From Afifellaceae bacterium (GTDB taxonomy: Bacteria > Pseudomonadota > Alphaproteobacteria > Rhizobiales > Afifellaceae), in NCBI GenBank assembly GCA_028284625.1, contig JANQRH010000019.1, positions 1 to 45,758 on the forward strand: a stretch of DNA of 45,758 nucleotides, written 5' to 3'. The position numbers were made by a program, and so were the translations under genes. Each line of letters begins with the position of its first letter. Position 1 is the stretch's first letter. Of the stretch, positions 38,516-45,758 are shown in pieces. The notes under the pieces are model-generated. The model did no database searches. It was not told where the DNA came from and was given only the letters and a program-made list of their open reading frames with translations.

Positions 38516-39454
38516 ATGTCTTTGAAAACACTGTCGCTTCGTGACTTGGAGTATGCTGTCGCCGTGGCCGAGGAGCGGCATTTCGGTCGCGCGGCGGCGC
38601 GCTGCCATGTCTCGCAGCCGGCGCTGTCGGCGCAGGTGAAGAAGCTGGAGGACATGCTCGGCGCGCAGCTTTTTGAGCGCACGCCGCGCGGCGTGATCGT
38701 CACCGAAAGCGGCAAGATGCTCATCCGCCAGTCGCGTCGCATGCTCGACGAGGGGCGCCGGTTCCTGGAACTGGCGTCGGCCTCCGGCGCGCTGTCGGGC
38801 GAGTTGCGCATCGATGCGATCGCCACGCTCGGGCCGTATATCGTGCCGCATGTTCTGAAGCCGCTCCGCCGGCGCTTCGACGGCGTCTCATTCATCCTAC
38901 GGGAGGGACAGACCCACGATATCGTCGCGGCGCTCGTCTCCGGAGAGACTGATTTGGCGCTTCTCTCTCCGCCGATCCGCGAGGAGGGGCTGGCGCTGTT
39001 GCCGCTCTTCGATGAACCGTTCGTGGCGATCCATCCCGCCGATATCGCGCTCGCAGACCGCACGCCGATCACCATCGACGATCTCGACGACGCCAATGTG
39101 CTTCTTCTGGAGGACGGCCATTGTCTGCGCGACCAGGCGCTTGCGCTCTGCGCCCGCGCCGATCCCAAAGCGCGCCGACACGCCACCAGCCTGGAGACGT
39201 TGCGCCATATGGTGGCCGCGGGCGCCGGCTGCTCGCTCATTCCGGCTCTCGCGGCGGAGGGCCACGAAAGCGTCGGTGGCTTGCTGCGCTACGCGGAGAT
39301 CGACGACCCGCGCGCGCATCGCACGATCGCGCTCGCCTTCCGCACGACCGACCCGCGCGCTGCGCATTATCGGGCGATCGGCGAAACAATCGTAGAAAGC
39401 CTGCCCAAATGCGTGCGACCGATCGGAAAGCCGAAGACGAAGAAACGACGCTAG
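38516..39454 (+). CDS. oxyR: Hydrogen-peroxide-sensing LysR-type regulator OxyR
   Basis: A 312-residue LysR-type regulator. The N-terminal helix-turn-helix spans residues about 4-62 (L-R-D-L-E-Y-A-V-A-V-A-E-E-R-H-F-G-R-A-A, S-Q-P-A-L-S-A-Q). The sensing domain has both redox cysteines at the OxyR spacing: Cys203 and Cys212 in G-H-C-L-R-D-Q-A-L-A-L-C, equivalent to Cys199 and Cys208 of E. coli. The C-terminus is extended and basic (K-P-K-T-K-K-R-R). Disulfide formation would activate katG and other peroxide-defence genes. Confidence 0.93.
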   Translation: MSLKTLSLRDLEYAVAVAEERHFGRAAARCHVSQPALSAQVKKLEDMLGAQLFERTPRGVIVTESGKMLIRQSRRMLDEGRRFLELASASGALSGELRIDAIATLGPYIVPHVLKPLRRRFDGVSFILREGQTHDIVAALVSGETDLALLSPPIREEGLALLPLFDEPFVAIHPADIALADRTPITIDDLDDANVLLLEDGHCLRDQALALCARADPKARRHATSLETLRHMVAAGAGCSLIPALAAEGHESVGGLLRYAEIDDPRAHRTIALAFRTTDPRAAHYRAIGETIVESLPKCVRPIGKPKTKKRR

Positions 39455-39467
39455 GCGAGGCAATGAC

Positions 39468-39983
39468 ATGATCGAGCATATGCGGATGTTCGCCGCGTAC
39501 AATCGCTGGGCCAATCATCGGCTCTATGATTCCGTGGCCAAGGTGGACGAGGCCGACTACCGGGCGGCGCGCGGCGCGTTCTTCGGATCGCTCCACGGGA
39601 CGCTGAATCACGTTCTGGTCGGCGATCGTATCTGGATGCATCGGTTCACGGGTGAGGAGCCGATCTATACGGACCTCGACACGGTCCCGTGCGATGATCT
39701 TTCTACGCTGCGCGCCGAGCGCAAGGCGGAGGACGAGCGGATCATCGATTGGGTCGGATCGCTTGGCGAGGACCACCTCGCCGGCACGATTAGCTACCGA
39801 ACCATCACCAGCCCGGAAGACGTCACGCAGCCGCTAGCGCCTGCGCTGGCGCACTTCTTTAATCACCAGACTCACCATCGCGGACAGGCGCACAGCCTGT
39901 TGACGCAGATTGGCGGTCGCGACGCGGCCCCGTCACTCGACCTCATTTACTTTCAGCGAGAGACAGGTCTTGGCTTCAGCTGA
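39468..39983 (+). CDS. DinB-family putative metal-dependent protein
   Basis: A 171-residue four-helix protein of the DinB/YfiT superfamily. Metal-binding histidines are visible: His in L-H-G-T-L-N-H-V near residue 45 and the pair in F-F-N-H-Q-T-H-H-R-G-Q near residues 128-138. Members include bacillithiol and mycothiol transferases, but most, like this one, are unassigned. The family name comes from a damage-inducible Bacillus gene; no LexA box was seen upstream here. It starts 13 bases after oxyR on the same strand, so it may be co-transcribed and peroxide-linked. It is convergent with rsgA. Confidence 0.9.
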   Translation: MIEHMRMFAAYNRWANHRLYDSVAKVDEADYRAARGAFFGSLHGTLNHVLVGDRIWMHRFTGEEPIYTDLDTVPCDDLSTLRAERKAEDERIIDWVGSLGEDHLAGTISYRTITSPEDVTQPLAPALAHFFNHQTHHRGQAHSLLTQIGGRDAAPSLDLIYFQRETGLGFS

Positions 39984-39992
39984 GTGTCGCGA

Positions 39993-41042
39993 TCAGAGTT
40001 TTCCGCGCGATTTCTTCTCCGCCACGATCGACTTGATCATCTTGCCGAAGCCGCGTTCGCGCGCCCGCCGCTCGTGAACCGCTTCTGAGTTGTGCCGTTC
40101 CTCCGCGGCGAGCTTGCGGTAGCGCCGCAGACGTTCGGCGTCGAGCGCTCCACTCTCCAAAGCATCGCGCACGGCGCAGCCGGGTTCGCTCTCGTGCCGG
40201 CAATCGGCGAAACGGCACTGGGTCGCCAGTTCGGCAATCTCGGCAAAGACCTGCTCCAGCCCATCGCTGGCGTCGGCGATCTGCAGCTCGCGCATGCCGG
40301 GCGTGTCGATCATCCAGCCGCCGGCCTCCAGGCGATGCATGGAGCGGCCGCGCGTCGTGTGCCGGCCTTTGGCGTCGTCCTCGCGAATGCCGGAGGTCGG
40401 GAGCACAGTCTGGCCAAGCAGCGTGTTGATCAGCGTCGACTTGCCGACGCCGGACGAGCCGACGAGCGCGACGGTCTGACTGGGGCCGCACCACGGTCGC
40501 AGGATTTCGACGCTCGCGTCGTCTCGTGCATCGACCGCCTCGGCGTGGAGGCCGGGCGCAAGCCTGAGGGCCTCCGACACAAACGACCGTGTGTCGACGG
40601 TGAGATCAGCTTTGGTGAGCACGACAAGCGGCGTCACGTCGGCTTCGCGCGCAAGCGCCAGGTATCGCTCCAGCCGTGCGGCGTTGAAGTCCTGGTTGCA
40701 CGACGTGACGATGAAGAGCGTGTCGACGTTCGCGGCGATCGGCTGCATGCGCTGGGCGGCGCCCGCGGCTTTGCGGCGGAAGAGGCTCTTGCGCTGCAAG
40801 AGGCGCATCGGCGCGTCCGTGCTGCGATCAAGGAGCAGCCAGTCGCCGATCGTGGCGGCGTCGTCGCCTGCGGCGAAGACCGGAACGCTGGCCTCAATTG
40901 CCGGGCCAACGACCTCCAGCCGGTTGCGGTGCACGGCAACGACGCGCACCGGCAAGGTCGCGGCGAGGTCGTCCTGGAGGCATTGGGATTGGAAATGGTT
41001 CGACCAGCCGAAGGCGGCAAGGTCTGCGAAGGAATCTGTCAT
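39993..41042 (-). CDS. rsgA: Ribosome small subunit-dependent GTPase A
   Basis: RsgA is a late-stage assembly factor of the 30S subunit. The 349-residue protein has the circularly permuted GTPase order: T-K-A-D (G4) near residue 145, then G-S-S-G-V-G-K-S-T (G1) near 198 and D-T-P-G (G3) near 248. A C-terminal zinc module follows (C-R-F-A-D-C-R-H-E-S-E-P-G-C). An OB-fold domain occupies the first ~100 residues, and the tail is basic. The ATG at 41042 (M-T-D-S-F) is preferred to an in-frame start 21 codons upstream. Confidence 0.94.
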   Translation of the reverse strand: MTDSFADLAAFGWSNHFQSQCLQDDLAATLPVRVVAVHRNRLEVVGPAIEASVPVFAAGDDAATIGDWLLLDRSTDAPMRLLQRKSLFRRKAAGAAQRMQPIAANVDTLFIVTSCNQDFNAARLERYLALAREADVTPLVVLTKADLTVDTRSFVSEALRLAPGLHAEAVDARDDASVEILRPWCGPSQTVALVGSSGVGKSTLINTLLGQTVLPTSGIREDDAKGRHTTRGRSMHRLEAGGWMIDTPGMRELQIADASDGLEQVFAEIAELATQCRFADCRHESEPGCAVRDALESGALDAERLRRYRKLAAEERHNSEAVHERRARERGFGKMIKSIVAEKKSRGKL

Positions 41043-41363
41043 GGGTCTCGACCGAACTGGCCCTATTTCAGGGCGCGTGACGACGCATCGGTGCCGCGGC
41101 ACCAACGGGCGGCATGTTTTGCTGGTCGAGGTGAACGCCTGCGCTTCCTACGCGCGGCGGTGCTGCCAGGCGCAGTTAGGCGGCGGTTTCCTCGCCAGCG
41201 CGCGGTCGGGCAACGGATGACATCAAAGCTCCTTTGGTTGCTGGCGGTTTGCTGAGGAAGCCGTAGTGTTTTCTAAAGCGTGATGCAACCGGCGGCGCGG
41301 AGCATTTACTCCGCGGCCCGCAGCCGTTAGACCGCAGCGCGCCGTAATGGCGGGAGTTGGCCC
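41043..41363. other. Intergenic region between rsgA and argC
   Basis: These 321 bases between divergent genes contain the perfect palindrome GGTGCCGCGGCACC (41090-41103) and no convincing gene. Both promoters must lie here, but no clear consensus hexamers were found. Confidence 0.5.
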
Positions 41364-42410
41364 ATGAAGACGATCAGGATCGGCGTTATCGGTGCGTCCG
41401 GCTATACCGGCGCCGACTTCGTGCGCCTGGCCGCCCGCCACCCGAATGTCGAGATCGCCGCGCTTGCCGCCAACACCCATGCGGGAAAGGCCATGGGCGA
41501 GGTTTTCCCGCACTTCTTCATGCTCGACCTTCCGTCACTCGTGACGTGGGAGGATGTCGACTGGACCAAGCTCGACGCGGCGGTTTGCGGCCTGCCGCAC
41601 GGTACGGCCCAGGAGATCATCGCGGCAATTGTCGCGGCCAATCCGAAGATCAAGATCATCGACATGTCGGCGGATTTCCGCTTCCGCAACATGGATGTCT
41701 ATGCCGCCTATTACGGGCACCTGCACCTTGCGCCGGAGCTGCAAAGCGAAGCGGCGTACGGTCTGACGGAGCTCAACCGCGCCGCCGTCAAAGACGCGCG
41801 GATTATCGCCTGCCCGGGTTGCTATCCAAGTGCTGCGCTTTTGTCGCTCGTCCCGATCGCCCAAGCCGGGCTGATCGATGTCAACGACATCATCATAGAT
41901 GCGAAATCAGGCGTCAGCGGCGCGGGGCGTGGGCTGAAGCAGAACACGCTTTTCTGCGAAGCGGGCGAGGGGCTTTCGCCTTACGCCGTCGCGCAGCATC
42001 GTCATGCCCCGGAGATTGAGCAGGAGATCGGCGCTGTGGTCGGCGCTTCGATCAAGGTCAACTTCACGCCGCACCTTGTGCCGATGAGCCGCGGCGAACT
42101 GTGCACGTCGCATGTGCGGCTGAAGGGCGCCAGCGCCGGCGATCTCCGCGCGCATCTGGCGGAGACCTATCGCGACGAGCCCTTCGTCCACGTTGCGCCG
42201 GAGGGCGTGCTGCCGCAGACGCAGAACGTGCGTGGCTCCAATTATGTGCAGATCGGTGTCTTCTCCGACCGCATCGAAGGGCGCGCCATCGTCATCTCGG
42301 TGATCGACAATCTGGTGAAGGGCGCTGCCGGCCACGCGCTGCAGAACCTCAACGTCGCCTTCGGTATTGAGGAAACGACGGGGCTTACGCAGCTCCCGCT
42401 CTTTCCGTGA
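41364..42410 (+). CDS. argC: N-acetyl-gamma-glutamyl-phosphate reductase
   Basis: ArgC reduces N-acetylglutamyl phosphate to the semialdehyde with NADPH, the third step of arginine synthesis. The 348-residue length fits the longer ArgC type. The NADP site is G-V-I-G-A-S-G-Y-T-G-A-D near residues 7-18. The catalytic cysteine is Cys153 in C-P-G-C-Y-P-S, and a conserved His lies in Q-H-R-H-A-P-E-I near residue 215. The ATG at 41364 follows GGCGGGAG. It is monocistronic here. Confidence 0.96.
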   Translation: MKTIRIGVIGASGYTGADFVRLAARHPNVEIAALAANTHAGKAMGEVFPHFFMLDLPSLVTWEDVDWTKLDAAVCGLPHGTAQEIIAAIVAANPKIKIIDMSADFRFRNMDVYAAYYGHLHLAPELQSEAAYGLTELNRAAVKDARIIACPGCYPSAALLSLVPIAQAGLIDVNDIIIDAKSGVSGAGRGLKQNTLFCEAGEGLSPYAVAQHRHAPEIEQEIGAVVGASIKVNFTPHLVPMSRGELCTSHVRLKGASAGDLRAHLAETYRDEPFVHVAPEGVLPQTQNVRGSNYVQIGVFSDRIEGRAIVISVIDNLVKGAAGHALQNLNVAFGIEETTGLTQLPLFP

Positions 42411-42424
42411 GGTGACCCTGGGTC

Positions 42425-42721
42425 TCAGGCCTCGACAAGGTCGTAATGCTTGATGGAGCGGGATTCGACCAGTTCCGCCTCGGCCGGGTCGATGTGCGGG
42501 CTCTCATAGTCTTCGCCGACGAAGGCTTTGAGGGCGTCAAGGTCTTCCCACACCATCACGAAGCTGAACTCCCTGGGGCTTTCAGACCGAGCCGCGCCGG
42601 GCAGGACGGACACAATTCCCTTGGTGCCCTTCATCAACGGGATTGCGGTTTCGTGGAAGAACTTGGCGAACGCGTCCTCTTTGCCCGGGCGTGTCGTGAC
42701 CTGAAAGATGCGCACGATCAT
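42425..42721 (-). CDS. Antibiotic biosynthesis monooxygenase (ABM)-domain protein
   Basis: A 98-residue dimeric alpha-beta barrel (ferredoxin-like) protein: M-I-V-R-I-F-Q-V-T-T-R-P-G-K-E-D at the first strand, K-G-I-V-S-V-L in the second, F-S-F-V-M-V-W-E-D-L-D-A-L-K-A-F near residue 53-68. ABM-fold proteins include heme-degrading and quinol monooxygenases, but the residues that mark those are not evident. It lies between argC (convergent, 14-base gap) and rne (same strand, downstream of it). Confidence 0.85.
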   Translation of the reverse strand: MIVRIFQVTTRPGKEDAFAKFFHETAIPLMKGTKGIVSVLPGAARSESPREFSFVMVWEDLDALKAFVGEDYESPHIDPAEAELVESRSIKHYDLVEA

Positions 42722-42782
42722 GATTCAGCCTCCCTTCTCAGGAGCGGTTTGATCGGCAGAGGAAAGGCCGCTCACGCCTCCC

Positions 42783-42813
42783 CGAAATCGGCTCGCTAGG
42801 CTCACCGATTTCG
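42783..42813 (-). terminator. Stem-loop downstream of rne
   Basis: CGAAATCGG and CCGATTTCG form a nine-base stem over a 13-base loop, about 30 bases past the rne stop. No T run follows in the rne direction, so it could instead be a 3' stabilising hairpin in a joint rne/ABM transcript. Confidence 0.45.
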
Positions 42814-42841
42814 ACCATCCCCGAGGGCTTAAGACCTTTTT

Positions 42842-45412
42842 CTAGAAGAATGACGTGCGCCGGCTCCACCAGCCGCTGCGCTTGGGACGGTCGTCCTCGG
42901 CGGCCTGCGGCATTGATGTTGCGATGTCGCCGGGCGCCTGATCTTGATCGCCATCGGCTTCGGCGGGGGCGGGCACCTCGTCGGGCTGGATGGCATACGG
43001 CTCCGTTGCGTCGGCTTCGACCGATGCTTCGTCGGCGGAAACGGCGACTGCTTCATCGTCGCTGCCGTTCTCAAACTGCTGCTCGGCATCCGGCGCTGGC
43101 GCGTCAGCCTCGACGGCTTCAGGCTGCTCTTGTGCGGGCTCTTCGTCTGTGTCCGCGTCGGCCTGTGAGGCCTCCGTGGCGGCCGCCTCATCGGCACCAT
43201 TGTCCCGGCCACGCCCACGCCGGCGGCCGCCTCGGCGACCCCGGCGGCGCTTGCGGGTGGGCTCAGCTTCGCCCGCCTCGGCGGTCTCCGCCTCCGCGTC
43301 TCCGCTTTCAGCGTCCTCCGCCTCCGCGCCCTCCGCTTCGACTGCACCGCGCTCGGCTCGGTCCTCGCCATTGCTGCGACGGCGGCGCCGGCGCCGGCGC
43401 CGGTCACGACCTTCGTCGGCCGCCTCAGCGTCTTCGTCGGCGGCAACCGGCTCTTCCGGCTCCGGCATGTCGGTCATGGCGATGGCGCCACTGCGCTCGC
43501 TGCGATCCTCAACCAAAGCGCCGCGTTCCACCAGGAAGCCCGCGCCGTTTTCCGGCGCCTCGCCGCTGATGGCGATGGAGACGCCGAACCGCTCCTCAAG
43601 CTCGTTCAGATGACGGCGCTTCTGGTTGAGCACATAAAGCGCCACCTCCGGGCGACAACGCACCGAAAGATTGTGTGCGCTGTGCTTGACCAGATGCTCC
43701 TCCAAGGAGCGGAGGATCTGCAGGGACAGGGAGGAGACGGACCGGACCTGCCCGGTGCCGCGACAATGCGTGCACGGCACGGTGGAGCTTTCCAACACGC
43801 CGGTGCGAATACGCTGGCGCGACATTTCCAGAAGCCCGAAATGAGAGATGCGCCCGACCTGAATGCGGGCGCGGTCGGCGCGGAGGCAATCCTTCAGCTT
43901 CCGCTCCACGGCGCGGTTGTTGCGCTTCTCCTCCATGTCGATGAAGTCGATGACGATGAGGCCCGCGAGGTCACGCAGGCGGAGCTGACGCGATATCTCT
44001 TCGGCCGCCTCAAGGTTGGTCTTGAGGGCGGTGTCCTCAATGGAATGCTCGCGCGTGGAACGTCCTGAGTTGACGTCGATGGAGACCAAGGCCTCCGTCT
44101 GGTTGATGACGATGTAGCCGCCTGACTTCAGCGTCACCTGCGGAGAGAACATCGCGTCGAGCTGTGCATCGACGCTGCTCCGCGAAAAGATCGGCGTGGT
44201 CTCTTTGTAGAGCTGCACATTGCGCGCATGGCTCGGCATGAGCATGCGCATGAAGTCTTTGGCTTCGCGGTAGGCGTCGTCTCCGGCGACCATGACCTGA
44301 TCGATCTCGCGCGAATAGAGATCGCGGATGGAGCGCTTGATCAGGCTGCCTTCCTCGTAGACCAGCTTGGGAGCGGTGGAGCGTAGTGTCAGCTCGCGCA
44401 CATTCTCCCACAGTCGTAGCAGATATTCGAAATCGCGCTTGATCTCGCTTTTGGTGCGCGACGCGCCGGCCGTGCGCAGGATGACGCCCATGCCTTCCGG
44501 CACGTCGAGCTCAGAGGCGATCGACTTCAGCCGCTTGCGGTCGGTCGGCTGCGTGATCTTGCGCGAGATGCCGCCGCCCCGCGCGGTGTTCGGCATGAGC
44601 ACCGAATACCGTCCGGCAAGCGACAGATAGGTGGTGAGGGCGGCGCCCTTGCTGCCGCGCTCCTCCTTGACCACCTGCACCAGCATCACCTGGCGGCGTT
44701 TGATCACCTCTTGGATCTTGTATTGCCGCGGCCTCGGCTTGCGCCTCTCCGGAACCTCCTCGAGCGCGTCCTCAGCTCCGACGCTTTCGACGTTCTCGTC
44801 CTCTTCGGCGATGCCGTAGCCGTTCTCGTCGCCAGCGGTGTCCACTGCGTCCGTCGATGCCGTTTCGGCCGGTTCCTGGATACTTGGCGTGGGCGCGATG
44901 TCGGCGGCGATCGCCTCCTGGACGGCGGCTGCCACGTCATCGACATCAGGCTTGGCCGCCGGTGCGGCCGGCTCGGTAGGTTGGTCGTCGGTCGCCGCGT
45001 CGGCCTCGTCGTCGCCATCGGGGGGCTCGGCGGCTGCGTCGGCCGCCCGCTTCTCAGCGCGTGCCGATTTGCGTCGGGCGTCCTTCTCGCCCTCAGCGTC
45101 GTCGCGCTCCGCCTGTTCGGCGTCCTCGCGCGCCTGCTCCTGCAGAAGCGCCTGACGATCCGCGAATGGGATTTGGTAGTAGTCGGGGTGGATTTCGGAG
45201 AACGCGAGGAAGCCGTGGCGGTTGCCGCCGTAATCGACGAAGGCGGCCTGCAGGGACGGTTCGACCCTGGTTACCTTGGCAAGATAGATGTTTCCTCTGA
45301 GCTGCTGGCGGTCGGCCGCCTCGAAATCGAACTCCTCAACTCGGTTGCCACGCAAAACGACGACCCGGGTTTCCTCCGGGTGAGTCGCATCGATCAGCAT
45401 CTTGTTTGACAT
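42842..45412 (-). CDS. rne: Ribonuclease E
   Basis: RNase E starts mRNA decay and processes rRNA and tRNA, and scaffolds the degradosome. The 856-residue protein starts at ATG 45412 (M-S-N-K-M-L-I-D-A). The S1 domain (about 36-280) is split by a ~135-residue acidic, Ala-rich insertion (about 95-230), typical of alphaproteobacteria. Catalytic Asp446 (V-S-I-D-V-N-S-G-R) and Asp489 (I-V-I-D-F-I-D-M) are present, as is the zinc link C-T-H-C (547-550). The C-terminal ~240 residues are disordered: alternating acidic stretches and Arg blocks likely to bind RNA, ending K-R-S-G-W-W-S-R-R-T-S-F-F, probably a partner-binding tip. Confidence 0.96.
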   Translation of the reverse strand: MSNKMLIDATHPEETRVVVLRGNRVEEFDFEAADRQQLRGNIYLAKVTRVEPSLQAAFVDYGGNRHGFLAFSEIHPDYYQIPFADRQALLQEQAREDAEQAERDDAEGEKDARRKSARAEKRAADAAAEPPDGDDEADAATDDQPTEPAAPAAKPDVDDVAAAVQEAIAADIAPTPSIQEPAETASTDAVDTAGDENGYGIAEEDENVESVGAEDALEEVPERRKPRPRQYKIQEVIKRRQVMLVQVVKEERGSKGAALTTYLSLAGRYSVLMPNTARGGGISRKITQPTDRKRLKSIASELDVPEGMGVILRTAGASRTKSEIKRDFEYLLRLWENVRELTLRSTAPKLVYEEGSLIKRSIRDLYSREIDQVMVAGDDAYREAKDFMRMLMPSHARNVQLYKETTPIFSRSSVDAQLDAMFSPQVTLKSGGYIVINQTEALVSIDVNSGRSTREHSIEDTALKTNLEAAEEISRQLRLRDLAGLIVIDFIDMEEKRNNRAVERKLKDCLRADRARIQVGRISHFGLLEMSRQRIRTGVLESSTVPCTHCRGTGQVRSVSSLSLQILRSLEEHLVKHSAHNLSVRCRPEVALYVLNQKRRHLNELEERFGVSIAISGEAPENGAGFLVERGALVEDRSERSGAIAMTDMPEPEEPVAADEDAEAADEGRDRRRRRRRRRSNGEDRAERGAVEAEGAEAEDAESGDAEAETAEAGEAEPTRKRRRGRRGGRRRGRGRDNGADEAAATEASQADADTDEEPAQEQPEAVEADAPAPDAEQQFENGSDDEAVAVSADEASVEADATEPYAIQPDEVPAPAEADGDQDQAPGDIATSMPQAAEDDRPKRSGWWSRRTSFF

Positions 45413-45758
45413 GGAAAAATGACTCCGGACCCGGGCGCAAAACGCCGCGCGCATCGGCGGGTCCAATTCTGTTGATGGGCGAAAGGCGCATCGTACGGTT
45501 GCGGTTCGGCATGCGCGATTCGCCTCCGCGCGGCGGACGGCGGAGAGCCGGTCCGGATCGCGGTGAAGCGGTAACCACATGCCGAAGCTGCATTGAGATG
45601 CCTTTCGGGTCGCGGGGGCCCTGAGGCCCCATGATCGTGACTGGTGCGCGCTTGGCGGCAGCAGTCCGTCTTCGTCCAAGTCGAAGTCCGGCAAATGCGG
45701 CTGGCGAGGAACTCGCGTCACGCCCGCGCCGGAAGACGGCCATGGAGGAATCCGTCAT
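45413..45758 (-). other. Upstream leader region of rne, no confident gene
   Basis: The last 346 bases contain a hairpin GGGGCC-CTGA-GGCCCC at 45615-45630. The minus-strand frame of rne stays open for 103 codons before its ATG, and other frames are open too, but their composition (Arg, Pro, Ser) looks like GC-rich shadow sequence. In E. coli the rne leader mediates autoregulation; the same here is only a possibility. Confidence 0.45.

Noticed and set aside
39468-39983. SOS-controlled dinB (DNA polymerase IV)
   Set aside because: The DinB-family fold here is the metal-binding helical family, not polymerase IV, and no GAAC-N7-GAAC is seen upstream.
45336-45758. 140-codon minus-strand frame at the window end as a gene upstream of rne
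   Set aside because: It overlaps the rne start in another frame, is Arg/Pro-rich without motifs, and lacks a ribosome site that can be judged at the window edge.

Overview
The window is a chromosomal segment of a GC-rich alphaproteobacterium, most likely of the order Hyphomicrobiales (Rhizobiales). The evidence is the backbone order uvrA / ssb / marC-type gene / gyrA / coaD / two peptidyl-prolyl isomerases / queA / tgt, a phosphatidylcholine synthase gene, an IalB-family gene, an RNase E with a large acidic insertion in its S1 domain, two alphaproteobacterial LexA boxes of the form GAAC-N7-GAAC, and an intergenic palindrome (28547-28592) of a type common in this order. Species cannot be named. 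No rRNA, tRNA, CRISPR array, transposase or complete prophage was seen.

Layout. 1-1.9 kb: a DUF559 endonuclease-like gene cut by the window edge, a palindrome cluster, and an AT-richer gene with a TIR/DUF4062-like N-terminus (possible defence or signalling gene). 1.9-8.1 kb: uvrA and ssb, each with a promoter and a LexA box, separated by three accessory genes (YkgJ-type cysteine cluster, glyoxalase-fold, AlkB-like di-iron hydroxylase). 8.1-12.8 kb: DUF1801, a small secreted protein, a MarC-family membrane protein, a double NTF2-fold protein, a MuF-domain protein overlapping by one base a membrane-anchored small protein (possible toxin/immunity pair), and a zinc-ribbon methyltransferase. 12.9-19.6 kb: gyrA-coaD-ppi-ppi-queA-tgt, apparently one transcription unit.

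19.7-28.4 kb: glycine-zipper lipoprotein, host-attachment-family protein, DsbA-family oxidoreductase coupled to a YejA-like peptide-binding protein, IalB, HspQ, a UbiH/COQ6-type hydroxylase, phosphatidylcholine synthase, TerC and a quinone oxidoreductase. 28.6-33.4 kb: a complete four-gene BMP-type ABC importer (ATPase, two permeases, binding protein) closed by a strong terminator; purine nucleosides are the likeliest substrate class. 33.6-34.3 kb: an unusual Asn-Gly-His-rich protein with a 29-residue C-terminal duplication.

34.5-39.5 kb: an oxidative-stress block. ndk and katG diverge around a sequence matching 13 of 16 positions of the OxyR tetranucleotide consensus; further on a glutathione-transferase-like gene and oxyR (both redox cysteines present) diverge around a related half-site. 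39.4-45.8 kb: a DinB-fold protein, rsgA, argC, an ABM-domain protein and rne, then the rne leader to the window end. Most of the sequence is ordinary housekeeping. The items most worth a second look are the MuF/membrane-protein pair, the TIR-like gene, the Asn-Gly-His protein, the two SOS promoters with genes inserted between them, the OxyR-like sites, alternative hairpins over the start of the AlkB-like gene, and Tgt lacking three of its four usual zinc ligands.
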